Shown in pieces: positions 1 to 5,610 of a stretch of 5,656 bases of DNA (position 1 is its first letter; each line of letters opens with the position of its first letter). The position numbers and the translations under genes are program-made. Below the pieces are notes generated by a model. It searched no databases. It was given only the letters and a program-made list of their open reading frames with translations, and was not told where the DNA came from. This stretch comes from Hadesarchaea archaeon (lineage in GTDB: Archaea > Hadarchaeota > Hadarchaeia > Hadarchaeales > WYZ-LMO6), in NCBI GenBank assembly GCA_004347925.1, contig QNVD01000289.1, positions 1-5,656 on the forward strand, in the 5' to 3' direction.

Positions 1-221
1 TGGTGAGGCATGAGAGGATACCCAAAAGCGCCTACAAAGGCTACGAAGAAAGATATGCTGGGCTGATCGGTGATGAAGCGGATGTTCCAGTTCTGGCAGC
101 GACGGCTGTGAGCAGGGCCGACTATTTTGTCTCCGGGGATAAGGGGATCCTCGCCCTGAAGCGGATTGGGGACACCGAGATAATCCGAACATCGAAACTA
201 CTGAAAAAGTTGGGAATTTGA
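1..221 (+). CDS. PIN-domain ribonuclease, C-terminal part (gene enters from left edge)
   Basis: The C-terminal ~72 residues of a PIN-fold protein are visible, ending in TGA at 219-221. Counting from the GTG at 3, the segment D27-V-P-V-L-A-A matches the third conserved block of PIN nucleases. The run A-D40-Y-F-V-S-G-D46-K-G-I-L matches the last block, with the Mg2+-site acidic residue and the typical 'ADY.VSGDK' strand. PIN proteins are usually 130-180 residues, so roughly half the protein, with its N-terminal catalytic Asp, lies outside the window. The GTG at 3 is most likely an internal codon, not the start. PIN proteins of this type (PIN_3/COG1569-like) are predicted metal-dependent RNases, often toxins of toxin-antitoxin pairs. 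The next gene, on the same strand and possibly 23 bp away, is a Panacea-like protein. Codons such as AAA, ATA and GAT are commoner here than in the operon to the right, which suggests horizontal acquisition. The PIN assignment is fairly sure; the toxin role is inference. Confidence 0.75.
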   Translation, partial: VRHERIPKSAYKGYEERYAGLIGDEADVPVLAATAVSRADYFVSGDKGILALKRIGDTEIIRTSKLLKKLGI

Positions 222-244
222 AAGCAGTCCATGGGGTCTAAGGG

Positions 245-823
245 GTGCCCGGGCTCCTTCGGGTCGCGATCCAGCAGACCGGATTATCATCTTGGAGCGG
301 CCACGGAGCCCCTTATAGACGGAAACCCAAAAACAGGGAAGTATGGAGCGAGAAAACCAAGGAAGTTTTGCTGTACCTCCCCTCCAGACTGGGCCAATGC
401 GAGGGGAGGAAGAAGCTGATGAAGCTCATGTTCCTAGTGGAGCACTTCGACCCTGGGCTCGGGAGGCTGGTGAGAAAATCCCTGCTCGGGGATTCCTTCC
501 TGATCTACCACTACGGCGTTTTCAGCTTCGAGGTAATGAACTGCTACAACGAGCTGGTGAAGGAGGGAAAAATCCGGGAAGGCCCCGGGGGTTTGGAATC
601 TTCCCCGGTTTGCCGGGGAATCTCCCTCGGTTCGCCGGAGAAGAGAGGGGGATCCGACCTCAAGTTGGAACTCGGGGAAAAACTGAGGGAGAGGGTGGAC
701 GGGGTGATCGAAAGGTTCGGTAACCTCACCGGATATGAACTTGAGGTCCAGACCCTGAAAACGCTGGGAATTTCCGAGAAGGACCGATACTTCGGCCGGC
801 CCGTGGAGTCCATCATCCGCTAG
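245..823 (+). CDS. Probable Panacea (SocA/DUF4065-like) domain protein, candidate antitoxin
   Basis: The stop is TAG at 821-823. In the 192-residue reading, an N-terminal helix (about 37-50) is followed by R55-KKLMKLMFLVEH (about 55-67). This resembles the 'lKLqKLlYla' helix of Panacea domains. Next comes LLGDSFLIYHYGVFSFEV (80-97), matching the family's 'gd.f.a..yGP.s..v' block. A charged linker (110-140) leads to a C-terminal helix pair, LRERVDGVIERFGNLTGYELEVQT, like the 'v...yg..sa.eL...T' ending. Panacea proteins are antitoxin or chaperone-like partners of many unrelated toxins. The start is uncertain. GTG 245 gives the longest frame, but residues 1-34 look uncoded. A TTG at 368, preceded by AAGGAAG and lying ~50 bp after a TATA-like CTTATAGA, would give 151 residues and keep almost the whole domain. 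ATG 419 would cut into the helix. An operon with the PIN gene is possible. The domain call comes from pattern recognition only; alternatively it is an unclassified archaeal winged-helix-like protein. Confidence 0.6.
   Translation: MPGLLRVAIQQTGLSSWSGHGAPYRRKPKNREVWSEKTKEVLLYLPSRLGQCEGRKKLMKLMFLVEHFDPGLGRLVRKSLLGDSFLIYHYGVFSFEVMNCYNELVKEGKIREGPGGLESSPVCRGISLGSPEKRGGSDLKLELGEKLRERVDGVIERFGNLTGYELEVQTLKTLGISEKDRYFGRPVESIIR
311..319 (+). promoter_or_regulatory. Possible TATA box for the Panacea-like gene
   Basis: The stretch CCTTATAGA is an archaeal box-A-like element in a locally GC-rich context. Transcription would begin about 25 bp downstream, near 338-342. That would exclude the GTG at 245 as start and favour the TTG at 368. 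The match is short and a single occurrence, so this is only suggestive. Confidence 0.3.
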
Positions 824-834
824 GCCACGCCCGG

Positions 835-1473
835 CTACTCGAGGATCTCCACCTTCTCCACGTGCCCCCCGCAGTACCTCCGGGCGTAGGTGGAGACCGC
901 CCTGAGGGCCTCCTCCACCCTCCCGCGGGGGATCCCGGGGGCGTTCCAGGCCACGAAGAGCACCCCTGAGGTCTCGAAGCCTATCCTGGTCCCAGAGCCC
1001 TCCCCCCTCCCGTAGGAAGCGAGGAGCTTCTCCCCGTCCCTCAGCACGATCTCCCCCTGGCGCGGGGTGATCCTGGAGCCGTCCTGCAGGGTGAGGGATC
1101 CCTCCCCGGAGGAGAGGGTCACCTCCACCTCCCCCCTCACCTTCAGCAGGTCGTGGGCCCCCACCGGCACCAGGTGCTCCAGGGAGGCCAGCACGCAGGA
1201 GTCCAGCACGTTGTTCCTGGCGGGGAACTTCCCCCTCCTCGCCTCCTCCGCCCAGAGCCTGAGGGGGAAGGCGCCCTCCTCCAGGCCCATCCTCCGCAGG
1301 AACTCGGAGTAGGGGGAGAGCTCCCGGAGGTCCCTCGACCCCCAGGCCTCCAGCACCGCCCTCTTCCTCTCCTCCAGCCCCTCCACGGAGGTCTCCACCG
1401 TCAGGCCCGTCACCACCGCGCTCCCGGCCAGGAAGCCGGGGTAGAGGGAGGTGATCCTGGGATCGAGCCTCAC
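835..1473 (-). CDS. Solo B3/B4 (PheRS-beta-like tRNA-editing) domain protein
   Basis: This 212-residue protein matches stand-alone B3/B4-domain proteins (COG3382 type), which correspond to the editing domain of the phenylalanyl-tRNA synthetase beta subunit. The diagnostic core is F83-P-A-R-N-N-V-L-D-S (83-92), equivalent to the 'P.xNNivDatN' strand of PheRS-beta, followed by V104-G-A-H-D-L. Also present are GEIVLRDGEKLLASY (140-154) and the strand T162-R-I-G-F-E-T, then a C-terminal helix (185-200). A role in hydrolysing mischarged tRNA or free aminoacyl adducts is inferred from the family and is not proven for solo members. The start is GTG at 1473, with GAGGTGG just upstream and only 9 bp after the aEF-1beta stop; residues 1-30 look like real protein. 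It is the last gene of the six-gene operon and converges on the Panacea-like gene with an 11-bp gap (824-834). I see no strong terminator hairpin there. No catalytic residue can be assigned from sequence alone. Confidence 0.82.
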   Translation of the reverse strand: MRLDPRITSLYPGFLAGSAVVTGLTVETSVEGLEERKRAVLEAWGSRDLRELSPYSEFLRRMGLEEGAFPLRLWAEEARRGKFPARNNVLDSCVLASLEHLVPVGAHDLLKVRGEVEVTLSSGEGSLTLQDGSRITPRQGEIVLRDGEKLLASYGRGEGSGTRIGFETSGVLFVAWNAPGIPRGRVEEALRAVSTYARRYCGGHVEKVEILE

Positions 1474-1482
1474 CCCACCACC

Positions 1483-1737
1483 TCACACCAGCGTGATCCC
1501 CACCACCTGCACGCTCCCCACCCCGGGGAGCTCCTGCAGGGCCCTCTCCAGGGGCTCGCTTCCCCCCGCCGCGTCCGGGACTATGGCCACCAGCAGCAGG
1601 GCCTCCAGCCCGAAGGCTATGGGCTCCCTAGAGACGGAGGTGACCTGGGCCAGCTCCCTTATCCTCCTCTCCAGCTCGTTCAGGTCCACCTCCGTTCCCT
1701 CCGGCATCACCCTTATGGTCAACGCCACCCTGCTCAT
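1483..1737 (-). CDS. ef1b: Archaeal elongation factor 1-beta (aEF-1beta)
   Basis: The protein has 84 residues, close to the ~85-95 usual for archaeal aEF-1beta. aEF-1beta is the guanine-nucleotide exchange factor that releases GDP from elongation factor 1-alpha in the cytoplasm. The sequence follows the family from end to end. An opening strand (VALTIRVMPEG, 4-14) is followed by the 'VDLNELERRIREL' helix (17-29). The signature EPIAFGLEALLLVAIVPD comes next (38-55), and the protein ends with the 'LPGVGSVQVVGI' strand. The ATG at 1737 is preceded by GAGGTGAG, a strong ribosome binding site that begins inside the TGA of the zinc-ribbon gene upstream. The pairing of a COG2888-type zinc-ribbon gene directly with aEF-1beta is a common archaeal arrangement and supports both calls. 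Co-transcription with the downstream B3/B4 gene is likely, because only 9 bp separate them. Confidence 0.95.
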   Translation of the reverse strand: MSRVALTIRVMPEGTEVDLNELERRIRELAQVTSVSREPIAFGLEALLLVAIVPDAAGGSEPLERALQELPGVGSVQVVGITLV

Positions 1738-1746
1738 CCCCTCACC

Positions 1747-1908
1747 TCAGGGACCGGTGAACCCGCACCTCGGGCACCGGTAGGGGTTGCTCAGCTTCCT
1801 GCACCTCCTGCACCTCCAGATCTCCTCCTCCCCGCACTGGGGGCAGGGGAAGTGCACCGCCACCTCCGCCACGATGGGACGCAGACAGGAGCTGCACGTC
1901 CTCAGCAT
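1747..1908 (-). CDS. Zinc-ribbon microprotein (COG2888 / HVO_2753-like), 53 aa
   Basis: This short gene encodes 53 residues from ATG 1908 to TGA 1749-1747. Four CxxC knuckles are present: C5-C8, C22-P-Q-C25-G, C33-C36 and C45-P-R-C48-G. They should hold two zinc ions. Small archaeal proteins of this pattern (COG2888, including HVO_2753 of Haloferax, whose deletion affects swarming and biofilm formation) are predicted RNA-binding proteins linked to translation. The middle segment has basic residues (W-R-C-R-R-C-R-K) suited to RNA contact. The start overlaps the end of taw2 by 7 bp (ATGCTGA) and is preceded by a GGGAGG-type ribosome binding site inside taw2, so translation is probably coupled. 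aEF-1beta follows after 9 bp. All eight cysteines are intact, the position next to aEF-1beta is as expected, and codon use matches the neighbours. The molecular role is unknown; the zinc-binding assignment is firm. Confidence 0.93.
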   Translation of the reverse strand: MLRTCSSCLRPIVAEVAVHFPCPQCGEEEIWRCRRCRKLSNPYRCPRCGFTGP

Positions 1909-2765
1909 CCTCCCTCTCCCTCCGCGCGGGCTTTAAAGGTTGCCGGGCCCACCCGCGCGTCCACCACCACGTGCACCACCCCCGGGGAGTACTTCTTTAC
2001 CCTCCTCACCCCCAGGATCTCCACCTCCCTGCCGGGGAAGGCCGCCCTCACCCTCTCCACGGGGCGGGTGAACTGGAGGGGGACGGGCACGCTCTCGTGG
2101 TAGTGGAGGAAGCCCCCGGAGGGCTTCAGCACCTCCCCGGCCAGGGGGAGGTAGCGGTGGGTGACGTGCAGGATCCCCAGGATCACCCTGTCCGCCACCC
2201 CCCTGGGCGCCACCCTCTCGCAGTCCCCCAGCAGGGGAACCACCACCTCCCCCAGCCCGTTCAGCCTGACGTTCTCGCAGAGGTAGCGGTAGGCCAGGGG
2301 GTTCAGCTCCACCGCGTAAACCCTGGAGGGCCTGGCCAGCCTGGCTATGGGGAGGGAGAACTGCCCCACCCCCGCGAAGAGGTCCACCACCACCTCCCCG
2401 GGTTTCACCAGCTTCGGGAGCCTCCCCCTCTCGTGCAGGTTCCCGGGGGAGAACAGGACCCTGAGGGGGTCCAGCCTGAAGAGGCAGCCGTGCTCCCGGT
2501 GCAGGGTGACCGTTTCGGGATCCCCGGCCACCACCTCCGCCTCCGGCCTCCTCTCCCTCCCCTCCACCCCCCTCAGCACCGCCACCGTCCTTATCCCGTT
2601 CCTGCCCACCAGCGCCTCCCCTATCTCCCTCCTCCTCTCCCAGAGCTCCGGGGGCAGGCGAAGGAGAGCCACGTGCCCCACCCTCTGGAAGCCGGCGGGG
2701 AGCCTCCCCAGCTCCTCCGGGGGGAGCCTTCCCCTGAGGAGCCCGCGCAGGTAACCCTTCCTCAC
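1902..2765 (-). CDS. taw2: tRNA(Phe) wybutosine acp-transferase Taw2 (Trm5/TYW2 family)
   Basis: This 287-residue class I SAM-dependent enzyme belongs to the Trm5/TYW2 family (COG2520). Taw2 moves the 3-amino-3-carboxypropyl group of SAM to the tricyclic base at position 37 of tRNA-Phe, a step in wybutosine synthesis. Residues ~1-100 form the small N-terminal domain. F105-S-P-G-N-L-H-E-R leads into the Rossmann core, with motif I VVDLFAGVGQFSLPIA (126-141) and AVELNP (151-156). Two points favour Taw2 over Trm5. The segment ADRVILGILHVTHRYLP (191-207) lacks the N-L-P motif of Trm5 methyltransferases, and HYHESVP (221-227) with KKYSPGVVHVVVD (257-269) resembles characterised Taw2 proteins. The length also fits Taw2 (~280) better than Trm5 (~330). 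The GTG at 2765 was chosen because it overlaps the upstream TGA (GTGA) and has GGGAGAA before it; the frame stays open to 3119, but that extra part is an antisense-like shadow of the DHH gene. A G37 methyltransferase remains the alternative. Confidence 0.87.
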   Translation of the reverse strand: MRKGYLRGLLRGRLPPEELGRLPAGFQRVGHVALLRLPPELWERRREIGEALVGRNGIRTVAVLRGVEGRERRPEAEVVAGDPETVTLHREHGCLFRLDPLRVLFSPGNLHERGRLPKLVKPGEVVVDLFAGVGQFSLPIARLARPSRVYAVELNPLAYRYLCENVRLNGLGEVVVPLLGDCERVAPRGVADRVILGILHVTHRYLPLAGEVLKPSGGFLHYHESVPVPLQFTRPVERVRAAFPGREVEILGVRRVKKYSPGVVHVVVDARVGPATFKARAEGEGGC

Positions 2766-4180
2766 TTCTCCCTTCTCCCCCCGGGGACCAGGCCCAGCTT
2801 GGCCAGGAAGCGCCTGACCACCGCCCTGTCCAGGGAGGCCCGGAAGGAGGGGCTCTGGGGGCTCACCCTGGTGAGCAGCCTGAGGGGGACGGAGCCGGCC
2901 GCCATGCCCGGGTGCCCCCCCGCGAAGCCTGGGAAGAGCTCCCTCAGGATCTGCCCCAGGTGGATGCCCTTGTCCTTGGTCCTGGCGGAGATCCTCACCA
3001 CCCCCTCGTGGAGCCCGTAGGCCAGGGTGTGGGTGACCCCCTCCCTCAGGAGGAGGAAGTCCGCGATCTGTGGAACGGAGTCCGGGTCCTCCACCTCCCC
3101 GAGATAGGCCGCGTAGCACCCCCCCACCAGCTTCGCCCTCCTGAGGGACCTGGCCAGGAGGTCGAAGGCCTCCTTGGAGAAGAGGGAGGACTGCAGGCCC
3201 CTCAGGAGGTCTAGGTCCGCCTTCTGCAGGAGGCGCTGGAAGACCTCGAAGTCCATGGGAGTGGTCCCCCTGGTGAAGTGGAGGGTGTCCGTCACTATCC
3301 CCAGGGCCAGGGCGGCGGCCAGGGGAGGATCCATCTCCACCCCCCCGAACCAGAGGTACTTGGCCAGGAGGGTGGAGGCCGCCCCCGTGACCCTGATGTC
3401 CTTGAACTTGCCCTGCACCTCGCTGGCCGGGACCGAGTGGTGGTCTATCACCACCGTGGGGAAGATCCGCTCGGGCAGGGCGGAGTTGGAGCGGGTGGAG
3501 ACGTCCACCAGCGCGTAGAGGGCGTACCTCTCGAAGTCCACCGCCTTCAGGTCCAGGAGCTCCAGCTCCAGCAGGTTCCTCATCACCCTGTTCTGGGGGT
3601 ATCCCCCCACCTCCCCGGCGCAGGCCACGTCCGCCTCCACCCCGAAGGCCCTGGCGTACCTCTTAAGGGCGGCGGCGCTGGCCAGGGCGTCGGGGTCGGG
3701 GTTGATCTGGGTCACCACCAGCATCCTCCCCCCCCTGCGGGAGAGGAGGAGCTCCCTCAGCTCCCTCTCCCTCCTCAGCCCCTCCAGGTCCTCCAGGGCG
3801 GAGAGGAGCCTCTCGGAGGCGAGCTGGGAGAGGGGCAGGACCACCTCCGCCCCCCTGGCCCTGAAGTCCAGCTCGAAGAGCTCGTCGGGGACCAGGGCCA
3901 GGAGGGGGGGAAGGGAGCCCCTCCTCAGGCCCCCCACCTCCTCCAGCATCCTCTCCGCCTCCACCAGGTCCTGGGAGACCAGCACCAGGGCCTCCGCCCG
4001 CTGGAGCAGCTGGGCCAGGGTGGGGGAGGAGGGGTCCCAGGGCTCCACCCTGAACCCCCTCCCCGAGAGGAGGTCGGCCTGCCTGGGATCGGCCACCGCG
4101 AAGGTCACCTCCCTCCCCAGCTTCCTCAGGCGCTCCGCCACCTCCAGCCCCACGTCCCCCGCCCCGAGCATCAGGTACAT
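2762..4180 (-). CDS. RCK_N (TrkA-N)-DHH-DHHA1 phosphoesterase with altered motif I
   Basis: The protein has 472 residues. Residues 1-~125 form a Rossmann domain of the TrkA-N/RCK type, starting with the nucleotide-binding loop G6-A-G-D-V-G. A charged helix (~125-150) links it to a DHH phosphoesterase domain. The DHH motifs are T157-Q-I-N-P-D162-P-D164-A-L-A-S-A (I), L-V-D226-V-S (II), I-D246-H247-H248 (III) and G-I-V-T-D298-T (IV). A DHHA1 domain ends in G421-G-H-P-G-M-A-A-G. Such proteins hydrolyse phosphodiester or phosphoanhydride bonds with Mn2+ (nanoRNA, pAp, cyclic dinucleotides). The RCK fusion hints at a link to potassium control or c-di-AMP, but that is inference. The histidine that usually starts motif I ('H.xPD') is Q158 here (CAG codon); all other metal ligands are present. 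ATG 4180 follows the apgM stop by 4 bp with only a weak GGGG upstream; ATG 4171 would remove the first strand. The substrate is unknown. Confidence 0.88.
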   Translation of the reverse strand: MYLMLGAGDVGLEVAERLRKLGREVTFAVADPRQADLLSGRGFRVEPWDPSSPTLAQLLQRAEALVLVSQDLVEAERMLEEVGGLRRGSLPPLLALVPDELFELDFRARGAEVVLPLSQLASERLLSALEDLEGLRRERELRELLLSRRGGRMLVVTQINPDPDALASAAALKRYARAFGVEADVACAGEVGGYPQNRVMRNLLELELLDLKAVDFERYALYALVDVSTRSNSALPERIFPTVVIDHHSVPASEVQGKFKDIRVTGAASTLLAKYLWFGGVEMDPPLAAALALGIVTDTLHFTRGTTPMDFEVFQRLLQKADLDLLRGLQSSLFSKEAFDLLARSLRRAKLVGGCYAAYLGEVEDPDSVPQIADFLLLREGVTHTLAYGLHEGVVRISARTKDKGIHLGQILRELFPGFAGGHPGMAAGSVPLRLLTRVSPQSPSFRASLDRAVVRRFLAKLGLVPGGRREK

Positions 4181-4184
4181 GCGA

Positions 4185-5390
4185 TCAGGCCCCGAACTTC
4201 CTGGACCTCCCCATCAGGTCCACCAGGATGGGCAGGAGCTCCGTCCCCCTTATCCTCCCCAGCCCCCCCCTGGCGCAGGACCTCTCCCCGAACCTCCTCA
4301 CCTCGTCCGTCCTCACCCCAGGGCCCGCTATCACCACCGGAACGGGGTCCGCCGTGTGCTCCCTCACCTCCACGGGGGTGGAGTGGTCCGCCGTCAGGAC
4401 CAGGAAGTCCGCCATCTCCCTCAGCCTGGGGAGGTAGCCGTCGAAGCGCTCTATGAACTCTATCTTCCTCCTGGCGTCCCCGTCGTGGCTGACCTCGTCG
4501 AACCCCTTGATGGAGTAGAGCACCAGGTCGCTCTCCTCCAGCCTCCTCTCCACCTCCGCCACCTCCGCCTCCAGGTCCGTGTCCACCCCCGTGGTGGAGG
4601 TGGGCACCTCCGCCACCTCCATCCCCGCCAGCCTGCACACCCCCCTCACCAGGGCGGCGGCGGCCACGCAGGCCCCCCTGAGGGAGAACCTGCTCTCCAG
4701 GGGCTCCAGGGAGGGAACCGTCCCCCCTCCCCTCACCAGCAGGTAGTTGGCGGGCGGCAGCCCCTGCTCCCTCCTCCTCCTGTTCAGGGGGGCCTCCTCC
4801 AGGACCTCCCTGGCCTTCCTCAGGAACTCGTTGAGGATCCTGGCCGTCTTCCTCCCCGCCGCGCTCAGGGGCCTCACCCCCTCCACCCTCACCCCCGTGG
4901 TGTGGGGGTCGTTGCTGGAGACCTGGTGGGAGAGGCCCTTGCCCCTCAGCACCAGGACGGCCCGGTGGGAGGAGGTGCTCCTGAAGAGGATCTCCGCCCC
5001 CTCCACCCTTATCCCCCGGAGGAGCTCCTCCAGCTCCCTCCCGTCCCTCAGTCGGCCGGCCCTCCTGTCCCTGAGGAGGAGGTTCTCGTCCACCGTGGCG
5101 AAGTTCACCCTGAAGGCCACGTCCCCCTTCCTGAGGGGGAGGCCCGCCCCCGCCGCCTCGAAGGGTCCCCTGCCGGAGTAGGTCTGGAAGGGGTCGTAGC
5201 CCAGGAGGGAGAGGTGGGCGGTATCGCTGCCAGGGGTGATGCCGGGGGCGATGGGGTCCATCAGGCCGCAGATCCCCTCCTCCGCTATCCGGTCCATCTG
5301 GGGGGTCTCGGCCCTCTCCAGGGGGGTCAGCCCCCCCTCCCTCAGGGGGCGATCCGCCAGCCCGTCGCAGACCACCACCAGAGCCTTCAA
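4185..5390 (-). CDS. apgM: 2,3-bisphosphoglycerate-independent phosphoglycerate mutase, archaeal type
   Basis: The 401-residue protein interconverts 3-phosphoglycerate and 2-phosphoglycerate in glycolysis and gluconeogenesis without 2,3-bisphosphoglycerate. It belongs to the alkaline phosphatase superfamily and uses divalent metals. The N-terminus KALVVVCDGLADRP carries metal ligand D9. P-G-S55-D-T-A-H-L-S-L-L-G-Y-D-P holds the serine that becomes phosphorylated. Y71-S-G-R-G-P-F-E-A and the F-A-T-V-D-E and D-R-R-A-G-R blocks follow, then N-D161-P-H163. The C-terminal metal half has K-G-F-D-E-V-S-H302-D-G-D305 and L-T-A-D335-H336-S-T-P. All family motifs are intact, and ~400 residues is the normal size. 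The TTG at 5390 was chosen because it gives the standard 'MKA-V-V..DG' beginning. The longer reading from TTG 5447 would place an apparent TATA box inside the gene and add an atypical 19-residue tail. GAGGG lies only 2 nt before the TTG, so the mRNA may be nearly leaderless. This is the first gene of the operon. Confidence 0.95.
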   Translation of the reverse strand: MKALVVVCDGLADRPLREGGLTPLERAETPQMDRIAEEGICGLMDPIAPGITPGSDTAHLSLLGYDPFQTYSGRGPFEAAGAGLPLRKGDVAFRVNFATVDENLLLRDRRAGRLRDGRELEELLRGIRVEGAEILFRSTSSHRAVLVLRGKGLSHQVSSNDPHTTGVRVEGVRPLSAAGRKTARILNEFLRKAREVLEEAPLNRRRREQGLPPANYLLVRGGGTVPSLEPLESRFSLRGACVAAAALVRGVCRLAGMEVAEVPTSTTGVDTDLEAEVAEVERRLEESDLVLYSIKGFDEVSHDGDARRKIEFIERFDGYLPRLREMADFLVLTADHSTPVEVREHTADPVPVVIAGPGVRTDEVRRFGERSCARGGLGRIRGTELLPILVDLMGRSRKFGA

Positions 5391-5418
5391 AGCCCTCAGA
5401 TGAGAAGGAAGGCCGCGG

Positions 5419-5429
5419 TAATAAAAAGG
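5419..5429 (-). promoter_or_regulatory. Probable TATA box (box A) of the apgM-led operon
   Basis: Read on the - strand this is CCTTTTTATTA, the only AT-rich element in the 81-bp gap between apgM and the divergent tRNA gene. Its centre is about 33 bp before the TTG at 5390, so transcription should start near 5396-5400 and leave a leader of under 12 nt. That supports TTG 5390 as the true start. The same patch could serve the tRNA gene on the other strand, where a weaker candidate (GAAAGATTCAAAA, 5437-5449) also lies closer to the tRNA. Confidence 0.55.
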
Positions 5430-5471
5430 CCTTGGTGAAAGATTCAAAACGGGGGAGGGGAAGGGTCTAAC

Positions 5472-5563
<92 letters not shown>

Positions 5564-5602
5564 TTTCCCGGACGGGTTTTCCTCGAATTAGGTGAGTTCC
5601 CG

Positions 5603-5610
5603 TTTTTTTT
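5603..5610 (+). terminator. Poly-T terminator after tRNA-Arg
   Basis: A run of eight T begins 42 nt after the mature 3' end of the tRNA. Archaeal RNA polymerase terminates at such oligo-T tracts without needing a hairpin. A shorter T4 tract lies at 5577-5580. The run is followed by AACC and could also act as an AT-rich promoter element for a gene beyond the right edge; no gene is visible in 5611-5656. Confidence 0.6.

Noticed and set aside
231..419. A 62-codon open frame starting ATG 231 after the PIN gene
   Set aside because: It has no recognisable motif, overlaps the Panacea-like domain at its end, and has no good ribosome binding site. It is too weak to report as a gene.
824..834. A bidirectional terminator between the convergent genes
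   Set aside because: Only 11 bp separate the stop codons, and I see no hairpin or T tract there.
434..1486. A 350-codon open frame on the - strand across the B3/B4 gene and the Panacea-like gene
   Set aside because: It is Gly/Gln/Pro-rich low-complexity sequence in a shifted frame, while the B3/B4 frame shows clear family motifs.
1153..3020. Long + strand open frames (1153-2103 and 1971-3020) opposite EF-1beta, taw2 and DHH
   Set aside because: They are Pro/His/Gln-rich shadows without domains or ribosome binding sites; the - strand genes explain the sequence.
2766..3119. N-terminal extension of the taw2 frame to 3119
   Set aside because: The added 118 residues are low-complexity and lie wholly inside the DHH gene. 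The GTG at 2765 has a ribosome binding site and gives the normal Taw2 length.
4171..4638. A 155-codon open frame on the - strand inside apgM
   Set aside because: It is a Gly-rich shifted frame within the intact metal-binding half of apgM.
3702..5438. A 578-codon open frame on the + strand opposite apgM and the DHH gene
   Set aside because: Its translation is made of Pro, Gly, His and Arg runs with no domain. It exists because the GC-rich third positions of the real - strand genes remove stop codons from the opposite frame.
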